Shown piece after piece: positions 16,677 through 24,305 of a stretch of 41,335 nucleotides of DNA (positions are counted from its first letter, which is position 1; each line of letters opens with the position of its first letter). The position numbers were made by a program, and so were the translations under genes. Origin of the DNA: Pseudonocardia lacus (GTDB lineage: Bacteria; Actinomycetota; Actinomycetes; Mycobacteriales; Pseudonocardiaceae); the NCBI RefSeq assembly GCF_018531445.1, contig NZ_JAHDTH010000046.1:1-41335 (forward strand). Direction: 5' to 3'. A model generated the notes under the pieces. It did no database searches, had not been told where the DNA came from, and saw only the letters and a program-made list of their open reading frames with translations.

Positions 16677-16778
16677 TCAGTAGACGCCGCACATGCCGTC
16701 GATGGAGACCTCCTCGACCAGGGTCTCCTCGACGACGGGCTCCGCGGGCGCGGACTGGTTCTGCGGGGTGGCGGCCAT
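16677..16778 (-). CDS. mftA: Mycofactocin precursor peptide MftA
   Basis: A 33-residue ORF from ATG at 16778, preceded by a GAGGAGC ribosome-binding site 6 bases upstream. The peptide starts MAATPQNQSAPAEP, continues with an acidic leader (VVEETLVEEVS) and ends in the family hallmark IDGMCGVY followed directly by TGA. The last two residues, Val-Tyr, are the ones MftC decarboxylates and crosslinks and MftE releases as the redox-active core. It is the first gene of the mft operon, with mftB 17 bases downstream. The gene is short enough that automated gene finders often miss it. Confidence 0.97.
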   Translation of the reverse strand: MAATPQNQSAPAEPVVEETLVEEVSIDGMCGVY

Positions 16779-16822
16779 AAGCGGCTCCTCACGTCGGCTG
16801 CGCGGACGCCCCCGACGCTAAG

Positions 16823-16837
16823 TGGCACCGGGTGCCA
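16823..16837. promoter_or_regulatory. Palindromic operator candidate upstream of mftA
   Basis: TGGCACC-G-GGTGCCA: 7-bp perfect arms around one central base, 45 bases upstream of the mftA ATG. It lies beside a locally AT-richer stretch (CAATACAAG on the plus strand), which is a plausible promoter position. The mycobacterial mft operon is controlled by the TetR-type MftR, but no mftR is adjacent here. This site is the best candidate for binding a distant MftR or another regulator. The divergent gene starts at 17001. Confidence 0.6.
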
Positions 16838-17000
16838 ATACAAGACTCCCCCACCGACCGGACCCCGCGGACCCACCCGACCGGAGGGGTCGGTGACCGG
16901 TCGTGGTCGGACGGGTATCGCCCGTCGCGGTCCGTCGGCGGCGGTCCCGGAGTGGCGCGACCCCGCGTCCACCGGCGCGGCGGTGCGGGATGATTCACGG

Positions 17001-18128
17001 GTGGGGGAACCGCTGCTGCACCTGGCGACGATCGAGCAGTGGAAGGCCGCGGTCGCCGCGGGCGTGCTGGCCCCGCCTTCGCTCGCCCAGGTGGGCTTCG
17101 TGCACCTGTCCACGCCCGAGCAGGTCCACCTGCCCGCCGACCGGATGTTCGCCGGCCGCCCCGACGTCTGGCTGCTGGTGCTCGACCCCGACCGCATCGG
17201 CGTCGAGGTCCGCTACGAGCCCGGCCTGCCGACCGACCCGGCGTCGATGCTGTTCCCGCACGCCTACGGCGCGGTCCCGCTCTGCGCGGTGACGGCCGTG
17301 CTGCCCTACCGGCCCGGACCCGACGGCCGCTTCGCCCCGCCGCGGCTACCCCGCCAGGACGCGGCCGGCCGGCTGGCGACGCTCGAACCGTCGCTGCTGC
17401 GCCGGGCGGCCACCCACGAACTGCCCGTCGCCGGCGGCACCGCGGTGCTCACCGACCCCTACCCGGCGTCCTACCAGCACAACCAGCTGCTGGTCGACGA
17501 CGAGGTCGACACCGCGCAGGTGATCGCCGAGACCGACCGCGTGCTCGGCGGCGCCGGGCTGCGCCACCGCAGGGCCCGGCTCACCGGCGACCACCTGGCC
17601 GGCACCGCGGCCGGGCTGGCCCGCCGCGGCTGGACGGTCGAGGCGCTGGTCGGGATGGCCTCCCCGGTCGACGGGCCGATCGAGCCCGTCGCCGGCGAGC
17701 CGTGGGCCGAGCAGGTCGCCCGGGTGCGGCTGACCTCGTTCTGGGCGGCGAACTGGCGGCGCACCCTGCCCGGCATCACCGCGCCGGAGATCGCCCAGCT
17801 GGCCGCCCGCTACTCCGCCGAGGAACCCGTCGTCGACCTGCGCTACCTGGCCGTGTTCTCCCGGTTCGTGCCGGTCGCCGCGTGCGTGCTCAAGATCGAC
17901 GGTGGGACAGCGCTGGTCGACGCCGTGGCCACCGACCCGGCGCACCGCGGCCGTGGGCACGGCGACACGCTGCTGCGCACCAGCCGGGCGCTGGCCGCCG
18001 CGGCCGGCTGCGACCTGCTGGTACTGCAGGCCGAGGCCGACGACTGGCCCCGCCGGTGGTACGCCCGCCGCGGCTTCACCGGGGTCACCCGCTCCTGGGA
18101 GGCCACCAAGGTCCTCCCCGCCCGCTGA
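17001..18128 (+). CDS. DUF952 domain fused to GNAT-family N-acetyltransferase
   Basis: GTG start at 17001; 375 residues (VGEPLLHLATIEQWKAAVAAG). A longer upstream frame exists but overlaps mftA and mftB antisense and has no family similarity. Residues 1 to about 105 match DUF952 (FVHLSTPEQVHLPADRMF, LLVLDPDRIGVEVRYEPG, FPHAYGAVPL). The rest resembles a GNAT acetyltransferase: VIAETDRVLGGAGLRHRRARL, then VARVRLTSFWAANWRRTLPG, and the acetyl-CoA-binding segment VATDPAHRGRGHGDTLLRTSRALAA near residues 310-335. GNAT enzymes move an acetyl group from acetyl-CoA to an amine; the substrate is unknown. The gene diverges from mftA, so the two starts share a 222-base promoter region. Confidence 0.85.
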   Translation: MGEPLLHLATIEQWKAAVAAGVLAPPSLAQVGFVHLSTPEQVHLPADRMFAGRPDVWLLVLDPDRIGVEVRYEPGLPTDPASMLFPHAYGAVPLCAVTAVLPYRPGPDGRFAPPRLPRQDAAGRLATLEPSLLRRAATHELPVAGGTAVLTDPYPASYQHNQLLVDDEVDTAQVIAETDRVLGGAGLRHRRARLTGDHLAGTAAGLARRGWTVEALVGMASPVDGPIEPVAGEPWAEQVARVRLTSFWAANWRRTLPGITAPEIAQLAARYSAEEPVVDLRYLAVFSRFVPVAACVLKIDGGTALVDAVATDPAHRGRGHGDTLLRTSRALAAAAGCDLLVLQAEADDWPRRWYARRGFTGVTRSWEATKVLPAR

Positions 18129-18158
18129 TCCCTGCCGCCTGGACTGATCGGCCGGTGA

Positions 18159-18223
18159 CCGTCGAGAACGAACTTGTCGTGATATTGGACCGGTCCAACG
18201 CGCCACAACCTCGTTCTCGACGG
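18159..18223. repeat. Family B palindromic element with a different centre
   Basis: Outer arms CCGTCGAGAACGA (18159-18171) and TCGTTCTCGACGG (18211-18223) are exact reverse complements. The left inner part AACTTGTCGTGAT matches the other family B copies. The right inner part does not, and instead the centre contains the perfect 14-bp palindrome TTGGACCGGTCCAA at 18185-18198. The element follows the DUF952-GNAT stop by 30 bases and may act as its terminator. The centre could be a separate regulator site for the ankyrin gene. Confidence 0.8.
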
Positions 18224-18377
18224 GTGGGGGCGCGGGCGGTAGCGTCGGGGCCGGCGCGCAGGTCGCCCCCGGTCCGCGGGAAGGGCTCAGCCCACCTGTC
18301 GCAGGTCAGCACGGCCGCCACGGCACTCCCGTCCGGCCCGAGCATGCGGACGCCGGGCTCACGGACCGGAGGCCGCC

Positions 18378-19814
18378 ATGCCGACGCTGCACTTCCCCGA
18401 GGACCCGAGCCTCGACCACCTCCGCGGACAGGCCCGCAGGCTGCTGCGCGGGCTGCGCGAGGGCGACGAGCGGGCCGCCGCCCTCTTCGCCGAGCACCAC
18501 CCGCGCCCGCCGGCCGCCCCGAAGCTCGCCGACGCCCAGCTCGCGCTGGCCAGGGCGTACGGCTTCACCAGCTGGCCCGACCTGCGCCACCACCTCGACG
18601 CGGTGCTCGCGCGCACCCGGTCGCCGCACAAGGTCGCGCCGGCCGACGACCCGGTCGACGAGCTGCTGCGGCTGGGCTGCCTGCGCTACGGCGGCGACAG
18701 CCTGCTCGACCAGGCCCGGGCCGGCGCGCTGCTGGCCGCCGACCCCGCACTCGGCGGCGCCTCGATCCACGCGGCGGCCGCGACCGGCGACCCGCCCGCC
18801 GCCGAGCGACTGCTGGCTGCCGACCCCGCCGCCGCCACCCGCTCCGGCGGCCCGTTCGACTGGGTGCCGCTGCTGTACCTGGCCTACTCCCGGATCGACG
18901 CCCCCGGCGCCGACCCGCTCGGCGTGGCCAGGCTACTGCTGCGCCACGGCGCCGACCCGGACTCCGGCTACCTGTGGGGCGGCATCTGCGCCTTCACCGC
19001 GCTCACCGGGGCCTTCGGCGGTGGCGAGGACGGCGCCAACCAGCCGCCCCACCGGCATGCCGAGGCGCTGGCCCGGGTGCTGCTGGAGGCCGGCGCCGAC
19101 CCGAACGACGCGCAGGCCCTCTACAACCGCATGTTCACCCCCGACGACAGCCACCTGCGGCTGCTCGTCGAGTTCGGCCTCGGCCGCGACGGCAGCGGCC
19201 CGTGGACGGCGCTGCTGCGCCAGCGGCCGGCGGCGCTACTGGAGGACCAGCTTTCCGTGGCCGCCGAGCACGACCGCCCGGAGTGGGCCCGGCTGGCGCT
19301 GGCCGCCGGCGCCGACCCGGACGGCCTGGGCACCCGCCACCCGATCCGGCACGGCCTGCGCCCCTACGAGCTGGCGATCGGGCGGGGCAACCGGGAGGTC
19401 GCCGAACTGCTGCGCGCCGCCGGCGCCACCGTGCCCCGCACCGATCCGGTCGACGACCTGCTCAGCGCCTGCCTCGCCGGCGACCGGGACGCCGCGCTGG
19501 CCGCCGACCCGGCCCTGCTGGCGCGGGCGAAGGAGCGCCGGCCGAACGCGGTGCGCGTCGCGGCCGAGGTGGGCCGCACCGGGGCCGTGCGACTGCTGGT
19601 CGAGCTCGGGTTCGACCTGCACCCCGACGGCGACGCCACGCCGCTGCACCAGGCCGCGCACGCCGGCGACGCGGCGATGGTGGCGCTGCTGCTGGAGCTG
19701 GGCGCCGATCCGGACCGCCGCGACGCCCGGTTCGACGCCACCCCGCTGGGCTGGGCCGAGCACAACCACCAGGAGGCCACCGCGGCGCTGCTGCGGCCGG
19801 TGACCGGGGCCTAG
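18378..19814 (+). CDS. Ankyrin-repeat protein
   Basis: ATG start at 18378 with GGAGG upstream; 478 residues. The N-terminal 80 residues (MPTLHFPEDPSLDHLRGQAR, LARAYGFTSWPDLRHHLDAV) match a region often found before ankyrin repeats in actinobacterial proteins. The remainder contains several ankyrin repeats, recognisable by ARLLLRHGADPDSGY, ARVLLEAGADPNDAQALYN, ARLALAAGADPDGLG, VAELLRAAGATVP, TPLHQAAHAGDAAMVALLLE and LGADPDRRDARFDATPLGWA. Ankyrin repeats mediate protein-protein contacts; no catalytic motif is visible and there is no signal peptide, so a cytoplasmic scaffold or inhibitor is likely. The gene stands alone between a family B hairpin and the TetR promoter. Confidence 0.9.
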   Translation: MPTLHFPEDPSLDHLRGQARRLLRGLREGDERAAALFAEHHPRPPAAPKLADAQLALARAYGFTSWPDLRHHLDAVLARTRSPHKVAPADDPVDELLRLGCLRYGGDSLLDQARAGALLAADPALGGASIHAAAATGDPPAAERLLAADPAAATRSGGPFDWVPLLYLAYSRIDAPGADPLGVARLLLRHGADPDSGYLWGGICAFTALTGAFGGGEDGANQPPHRHAEALARVLLEAGADPNDAQALYNRMFTPDDSHLRLLVEFGLGRDGSGPWTALLRQRPAALLEDQLSVAAEHDRPEWARLALAAGADPDGLGTRHPIRHGLRPYELAIGRGNREVAELLRAAGATVPRTDPVDDLLSACLAGDRDAALAADPALLARAKERRPNAVRVAAEVGRTGAVRLLVELGFDLHPDGDATPLHQAAHAGDAAMVALLLELGADPDRRDARFDATPLGWAEHNHQEATAALLRPVTGA

Positions 19815-19854
19815 GGGCTCCCGGTTGCCAGTTCCGTGAAGACTATTGTGCATC

Positions 19855-19880
19855 GTGACCAGATGAGGTTTTCTGGTCAC
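19855..19880. promoter_or_regulatory. Perfect inverted-repeat operator upstream of the tetR gene
   Basis: GTGACCAGA and TCTGGTCAC, 9-bp exact arms around an 8-base spacer, end 16 bases before the TetR GTG start. A TATTGT hexamer at 19844-19849 just upstream could be a -10 element. The position suits autorepression of the tetR / phosphotransferase operon. Confidence 0.72.
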
Positions 19881-19896
19881 AACGAACGGAGGAGCG

Positions 19897-20619
19897 GTGT
19901 CGCCGAGGGGACGGTCCGATGTCGACGGGGCGGCGATCCTCGACGCGGCCGCCGCCCTGCTGCTCGACCGCGGCTACGACCGCACCACCCTCGACGACGT
20001 CGCCCGCGCGGCGGGCGTCTCCAAGAGCACGCTCTACCAGCGGTGGGGAGCGCGCGAAGCGCTGTTCGTCGCGGTGCTGCACCACCAGCGCGCCGCCATG
20101 CACCGCCACGTCCGGGCCGAGATCAGCGGCCGCGACGGGCTCGTCGGGCTGCGTCATCTGTTCGCCGCGCAGGTGCGCGCCTACCAGCGGCACCGGCTGA
20201 TGACCGCCATCCTGCTGAACGACCGCGAGGTGCTGGGCAGGCTGATCGCGCCGCTCGTGCGCGGCGATCGCGACCCGATGCCCCGCGACGGCACCGTCTC
20301 GCTGCTCCGCCGGCTGCAGGGCGCCGGGCTGGTCCGCGCCGACCGCACCCTGCCCGAGCTGGTCGCCGTGCTCAGCTCGGTCTTCCACGGCCATTTCGTG
20401 ACCGCCCCGCTGCTCGTCGGACCCCTGCGCCTGCCCGAGGACGCGGCCCCCGACCTGGTCGCCGACGTCCTGCAGCTGGCCCTCGCCCCACCCGACCCGC
20501 TCGACCCCACCGCGGCCGCCGCCCTGGACGCGGCCGTCCGCGACCACGTCAGCACCGCCGTAGCCGCCGATGACGCCGCAGATGGTGCCGCCGGCGCCGG
20601 CAGGGAGGACCCGCCATGA
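19897..20619 (+). CDS. TetR-family transcriptional regulator
   Basis: GTG start at 19897, preceded by ACGGAGGAGC; 240 residues. The N-terminal TetR helix-turn-helix is AAILDAAAALLLDRGYDRTT and LDDVARAAGVSKSTLYQRWG (about residues 13-50), with GAREALFVAVLHHQ continuing helix 4. The C-terminal ligand domain is not assignable to a known ligand. The ATGA overlap with the downstream phosphotransferase-like gene (20616-20619) means the two are translated together, so it probably controls that enzyme and itself through the palindrome at 19855-19880. It is too far from mftA, and in a different unit, to be called MftR on this evidence. Confidence 0.93.
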   Translation: MSPRGRSDVDGAAILDAAAALLLDRGYDRTTLDDVARAAGVSKSTLYQRWGAREALFVAVLHHQRAAMHRHVRAEISGRDGLVGLRHLFAAQVRAYQRHRLMTAILLNDREVLGRLIAPLVRGDRDPMPRDGTVSLLRRLQGAGLVRADRTLPELVAVLSSVFHGHFVTAPLLVGPLRLPEDAAPDLVADVLQLALAPPDPLDPTAAAALDAAVRDHVSTAVAADDAADGAAGAGREDPP

Positions 20620-23162
20620 CCGCCCCCGTCACCGCCCCGGTGGTGCTCGACCTCGCCGACCCCGCGGCCGACCTGGCCACCGCCGGGGGCAAGGGCGAGT
20701 CGCTCGGCCGGCTGGCCCGCGCCGGGCTGCCCGTGCCGGCCGGCTTCCACGTCACGACGGCCGCCTACCGCCGGTTCGTCGCCGAGCACGACCTCGACGA
20801 GCGGATCGCCGGTTCCGACGGGGCCGGGGTCGCGACCCTGTTCGCCGCGCACGAGGTGCCCGCCGACATCGCCGACGCGGTCCGGGCCGCCTACGCCGCG
20901 CTCGGGTCGCCCGCGGTCGCGGTGCGCTCGTCGGCCACCGCCGAGGACCTGCCGGGCGCGTCGTTCGCCGGCCAGCAGGACAGCTTCCTGGACGTGCGCG
21001 GCGCGGACGCCGTGGTCGACGCCGTGCGGCGCTGCTGGGCGTCGCTGTGGACCGACCGCGCCGTGGCCTACCGCGAGCGCGCCGGGATCGCGCCGCCGGA
21101 CGTGGCGCTGGCGGTGGTCGTCCAGGAGTTGGTGGACGCCGACGCGGCCGGCGTGCTGTTCACCGCCGACCCGGTCACCGGGGCGGCGGACCGGATGGTC
21201 GTCGACGCGACCTGGGGGTTGGGCGAGTCGCTCGTCGGCGGCGCCGTCACCCCCGACGAGCTGGTGCTGGACGCGGCCACCGGCGCGGTGCGCGAGCGGC
21301 GCACCGGCGACAAGGCGGTGATGACGGTCCGCACCCCCGACGGCACCGTCGAACGCCCGGTGCCCGACGACCGCCGCGCCGCGCCCGTCCTCGACGACGC
21401 CGCCGCGGCCGAGCTGGCCGGGCTGGGCCGGCGGATCGCCGCCGAGTACGGCGGCCCGATGGACGTGGAGTGGACCCGCGCCGCGGGCGTGTTCGCGATC
21501 GTCCAGGCCCGCCCGGTCACCGGCGTGCGCGACCCGTGGAACGACAGCGCCGGCGGCGACTTCCTGTGGACCAACACCAACCTGGGCGAGGCCATCCCGG
21601 ACGTGATGACACCGGCGACGTGGTCGTTGGTGCGGATCTTCCTGGGCCGGGCGATGCGCACGCTGGCGCTGCCCGGGTACGAGGCCTACGGGCGCATCGG
21701 CGGGCGGCTGTACCTGAACCTGAGCCTGTCCGCGGCGCTGTCCGGGGCGCTCGGCGTCTCGCTGGTCAGGTTCCGGGCGCTGACCGAGCAGGTCTTCGGC
21801 CGGCTCCCGGCCGGCGTCGCGATCGACCCGGTGCCGCTCGCCCGCCTGCGCGTGCTGCGGGTGCTGGTGCCCAACGCCGTGCGGTTCGTCCGCGAGGTGC
21901 GCCGCAACGCGCCGCGCCTGCCGGCCTACGTCGCCGGGAGCCCGGCGCGGTGCGCCGCGGCGATCGACCGCGTCCGGGCCACCGACGATCCCGCGGCGCT
22001 GGCCCGCGTCTGGGACGACGAGGTGGCGCCGCTGGTCGTGCTCGCCTCGGACATGCTCGCCGCCGCCGGGCGCGCCGACCCGCTGGCCCTGCTCACGACG
22101 CAGCGGCGGCTGCGCAAGCTCGTCGGCGAGGCCGACGCCGCCGCCCTGACCTCCGGCCTGACCGTCGACGGCGACGTGCTGGCCAGCCTCGGCCCGGTGG
22201 TCGGGCTGGCCCGGCTGGAGCGCGGCGACATCGACGAGGCCGAGTACGCCCGGGAGTACGGGCACCGCAGCCCGCACGAGTTCGAGGTGTCGCTGCCCCG
22301 GCCCGTCGAGCGGCCCGGGTGGGTGCGGGAGCAGATCGCCGCGCTGCGCGCCGCCGGCACCGACCCGCTGGAGATGCTGGAGCGGGTGGAGGCGGCCAAC
22401 CGCGCCGCGTGGGACCGGCTGGTCGCCGCGCACCCGGGCCGGGAGCGGTCCCTGCGGGCCCGCCTGGACCGGTGGGCGCGCACCGAGCGCGGCCGCGAGC
22501 AGGCGCGCACCGAGGTGGTGCGGGCGTTCACCGTGGCCCGGGCGCTGTTCCTGCGCGCGGGCGAGCTGACCGGGCTCGGCGACGACGTCTTCATGCTCGC
22601 CGTCGACGAGCTGACCGCGGTGCTGCGCGGCGGCCCGGTGCCCCCGCTCGCCGATCGCCGCGCCGCCCACGAGCGCTACACCGCGCTGCCGGCCTACCCG
22701 TCGGTGATCCGGGGGCGGTTCGACCCGTTCGCCTGGGCCGCCGACCCGCACCGCCGGGGGGACGTCTTCAGCGCCGACGACACCACCGCCGTGCCGGCCG
22801 ACGGCACCGTCAGCGGGTTCCCCGGGGCGTCCGGGGTCGTGGAGGGTGTCGTCCGGGTGCTGCGAGGAGCGGAGGAGGGCGACCGGTTGCAGGCCGGCGA
22901 GGTGCTGGTGACCACGGTGACCAACATCGGCTGGACCCCGCTGTTCCCGCGGGCCGCCGCCGTCGTCACCGACGTCGGGGCGCCGCTCTCGCACGCCGCG
23001 ATCGTCGCCCGCGAGCTCGGGATCCCGGCCGTCGTCGGCTGCGGCAACGCGACCACCGTCCTGCGCACCGGCGACCGGGTGCGGGTGGACGGCGGCCGCG
23101 GCACGGTCGAGCGCCTCCCCGCCGTCGAGAACGACGTTGTCGTGATCAACAAGGCGGAATGA
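20616..23162 (+). CDS. PEP-synthase/rifampin-phosphotransferase-like enzyme
   Basis: The ATG at 20616 overlaps the tetR stop; 848 residues. An N-terminal ATP-grasp domain (residues 1 to about 305) shows AGGKGESLGRLARAGLPVPAG, AVRSSATAEDLPGASFAGQQ, GVLFTADPVTG and MDVEWTRAAGVFAIVQARPV. A long middle region follows (about 310-740). The swivelling phosphohistidine domain is at the C-terminus, GAPLSHAAIVARELGIPAVV with the likely catalytic His at about 793. This order (ATP, middle, His at the end) and length are those of rifampin phosphotransferase Rph, not of PpsA, which places the His domain centrally and ends in a TIM barrel. Rifamycin is a possible substrate but unproven. The last residues (VENDVVVINKAE) are encoded by a family B palindrome. 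Confidence 0.88.
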   Translation: MTAPVTAPVVLDLADPAADLATAGGKGESLGRLARAGLPVPAGFHVTTAAYRRFVAEHDLDERIAGSDGAGVATLFAAHEVPADIADAVRAAYAALGSPAVAVRSSATAEDLPGASFAGQQDSFLDVRGADAVVDAVRRCWASLWTDRAVAYRERAGIAPPDVALAVVVQELVDADAAGVLFTADPVTGAADRMVVDATWGLGESLVGGAVTPDELVLDAATGAVRERRTGDKAVMTVRTPDGTVERPVPDDRRAAPVLDDAAAAELAGLGRRIAAEYGGPMDVEWTRAAGVFAIVQARPVTGVRDPWNDSAGGDFLWTNTNLGEAIPDVMTPATWSLVRIFLGRAMRTLALPGYEAYGRIGGRLYLNLSLSAALSGALGVSLVRFRALTEQVFGRLPAGVAIDPVPLARLRVLRVLVPNAVRFVREVRRNAPRLPAYVAGSPARCAAAIDRVRATDDPAALARVWDDEVAPLVVLASDMLAAAGRADPLALLTTQRRLRKLVGEADAAALTSGLTVDGDVLASLGPVVGLARLERGDIDEAEYAREYGHRSPHEFEVSLPRPVERPGWVREQIAALRAAGTDPLEMLERVEAANRAAWDRLVAAHPGRERSLRARLDRWARTERGREQARTEVVRAFTVARALFLRAGELTGLGDDVFMLAVDELTAVLRGGPVPPLADRRAAHERYTALPAYPSVIRGRFDPFAWAADPHRRGDVFSADDTTAVPADGTVSGFPGASGVVEGVVRVLRGAEEGDRLQAGEVLVTTVTNIGWTPLFPRAAAVVTDVGAPLSHAAIVARELGIPAVVGCGNATTVLRTGDRVRVDGGRGTVERLPAVENDVVVINKAE

Positions 23163-23186
23163 TCACGACAAGTTCGTTCTCGACGG
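23122..23186. repeat. Family B palindrome encoding both C-termini of convergent genes
   Basis: Sixty-five bases. The arms of 27 bp (CCGTCGAGAACGA continuing to TTGTCGTGATCA, and its complement) pair with two mismatches around an 11-base loop. The plus-strand stop TGA at 23160-23162 and the minus-strand stop (TCA at 23163-23165) are adjacent inside the element. It should act as a bidirectional terminator for the phosphotransferase-like and DUF418 genes and also supplies their last residues. Confidence 0.88.
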
Positions 23187-24305
23187 GGTCGGGAGGAGGC
23201 GGTGGGTCAGCAGTTCGAGGGGGCCGCGGTCGAAGCGGCGCAGCCAGAGCGTCGCCAGCCCGACCAGCAGCAGCGACGTGCCGGCCCACAGCCCGACCAC
23301 CCACCACGGCCAGGCGCCCTGCAGCCGGCCGGCCAGGCCGAAGCCCCAGTCGAAGCACAGCACCGCGGCCAGCAGGTTCTGCAGCACGTAGCACGACAGC
23401 GCGGTGCGCCCGACCGCCGTGAGTCCGCGCCGGGCGGCCCCGCCGGGTCCGCGCAGCACCACCGCCGTGATCAGCGCCAGCAGGCCGAACGCGACGGCCG
23501 GGGCCACCAGGTACCGGTCGACCAGCACGAAGGCGGTGCCCCCGAACGTGGTCACGACGTTCAGCGGCGCGGCCACGCCCAGCCCCAGCACCATCAGCCT
23601 GCGCCGGATCCGGGCGCCCGCAGGGGAGTCCTCGAACGCCCCGGCGCGCATCAGGCGGGAGCCGGCCAGGAACAGCACGACCGCGGACGGCACGATCAGC
23701 ACCAGCTCGACCCGGAACAGCCCGAAGTTCGCCACCCGCTCGCCCACCTGCGCCGTCCAGCTCGCGGTCGACGCCGGCGCGGGCGCCGGACCGCCCCCGC
23801 CGCCGGGGAACGCGGCCAGCAGCGCGGTCAGCCCGAGCAGCGCCGCCACGTAGACCCCGCCGACCACGCCCATCACCGCGCGCACGACCCGGTCGGAGCG
23901 CCCGATGACGTGCGCGACCACCAGCGACGCGATCGCGTAGCCCATGAGCACGTCGAACTCGAAGACCAGCAGGTAGTGCAGCAGGCCCTCGACGAACAGG
24001 ATCGCCGCGCGGACCCAGTATCGCCCCGGCCACGGCAGCCCGCGGCGCACCGCGGACCGGTACTGCACCTCGACCCCGATCCCGAACAGCAGCGTCAGCA
24101 GGGCCAGGAACTTGCCGTTGGACAGCACCAGCAGCCCCGCCTGCACCGGGTCGTTCGCGAGGCCGCCGCCCCCGGTCAGCAGCGCGGCCGGGCCGCCGGC
24201 CTGGGCGAACAGCCAGGCGTTCGAGCCGAAGGTGCCCAGGATCGCGACGCCGCGCAGCACGTCGAGGGCGGCGATCCGGCCGCGGGTGCGCTCAGCGGTC
24301 GGCAT
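23163..24305 (-). CDS. DUF418 family integral membrane protein
   Basis: ATG start at 24305; 380 residues. The N-terminus RIAALDVLRGVAILGTFGSNAW is the DUF418/YeiB-type 'LD-x-LRG' opening. It is followed by about ten hydrophobic segments (for example FLALLTLLFGIGVEVQY, AVVLFLAGSRL, AVAFGLLALITAVVL, LLLVGLATLWL). The C-terminal DUF418 region includes VGRTALSCYVLQNLLAAVLC and the terminal segment LATLWLRRFDRGPLELLTHR. These proteins are related to membrane acyltransferases and have no settled function. The last residues (PSRTNLS) come from the family B palindrome. The start overlaps the upstream membrane-protein gene by 14 bases, so the two are probably co-translated. Confidence 0.9.
   Translation of the reverse strand: MPTAERTRGRIAALDVLRGVAILGTFGSNAWLFAQAGGPAALLTGGGGLANDPVQAGLLVLSNGKFLALLTLLFGIGVEVQYRSAVRRGLPWPGRYWVRAAILFVEGLLHYLLVFEFDVLMGYAIASLVVAHVIGRSDRVVRAVMGVVGGVYVAALLGLTALLAAFPGGGGGPAPAPASTASWTAQVGERVANFGLFRVELVLIVPSAVVLFLAGSRLMRAGAFEDSPAGARIRRRLMVLGLGVAAPLNVVTTFGGTAFVLVDRYLVAPAVAFGLLALITAVVLRGPGGAARRGLTAVGRTALSCYVLQNLLAAVLCFDWGFGLAGRLQGAWPWWVVGLWAGTSLLLVGLATLWLRRFDRGPLELLTHRLLPTPSRTNLS

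Noticed and set aside
19897..20619. MftR, the mycofactocin TetR regulator
   Set aside because: The TetR gene overlaps the phosphotransferase-like gene and has its own operator. It is 3 kb from mftA with unrelated genes between, and nothing in it is specific to MftR.
20616..23162. Phosphoenolpyruvate synthase PpsA
   Set aside because: PpsA has the phosphohistidine domain in the middle and a C-terminal PEP-binding barrel. Here the His domain is at the C-terminus and there is no barrel after it.
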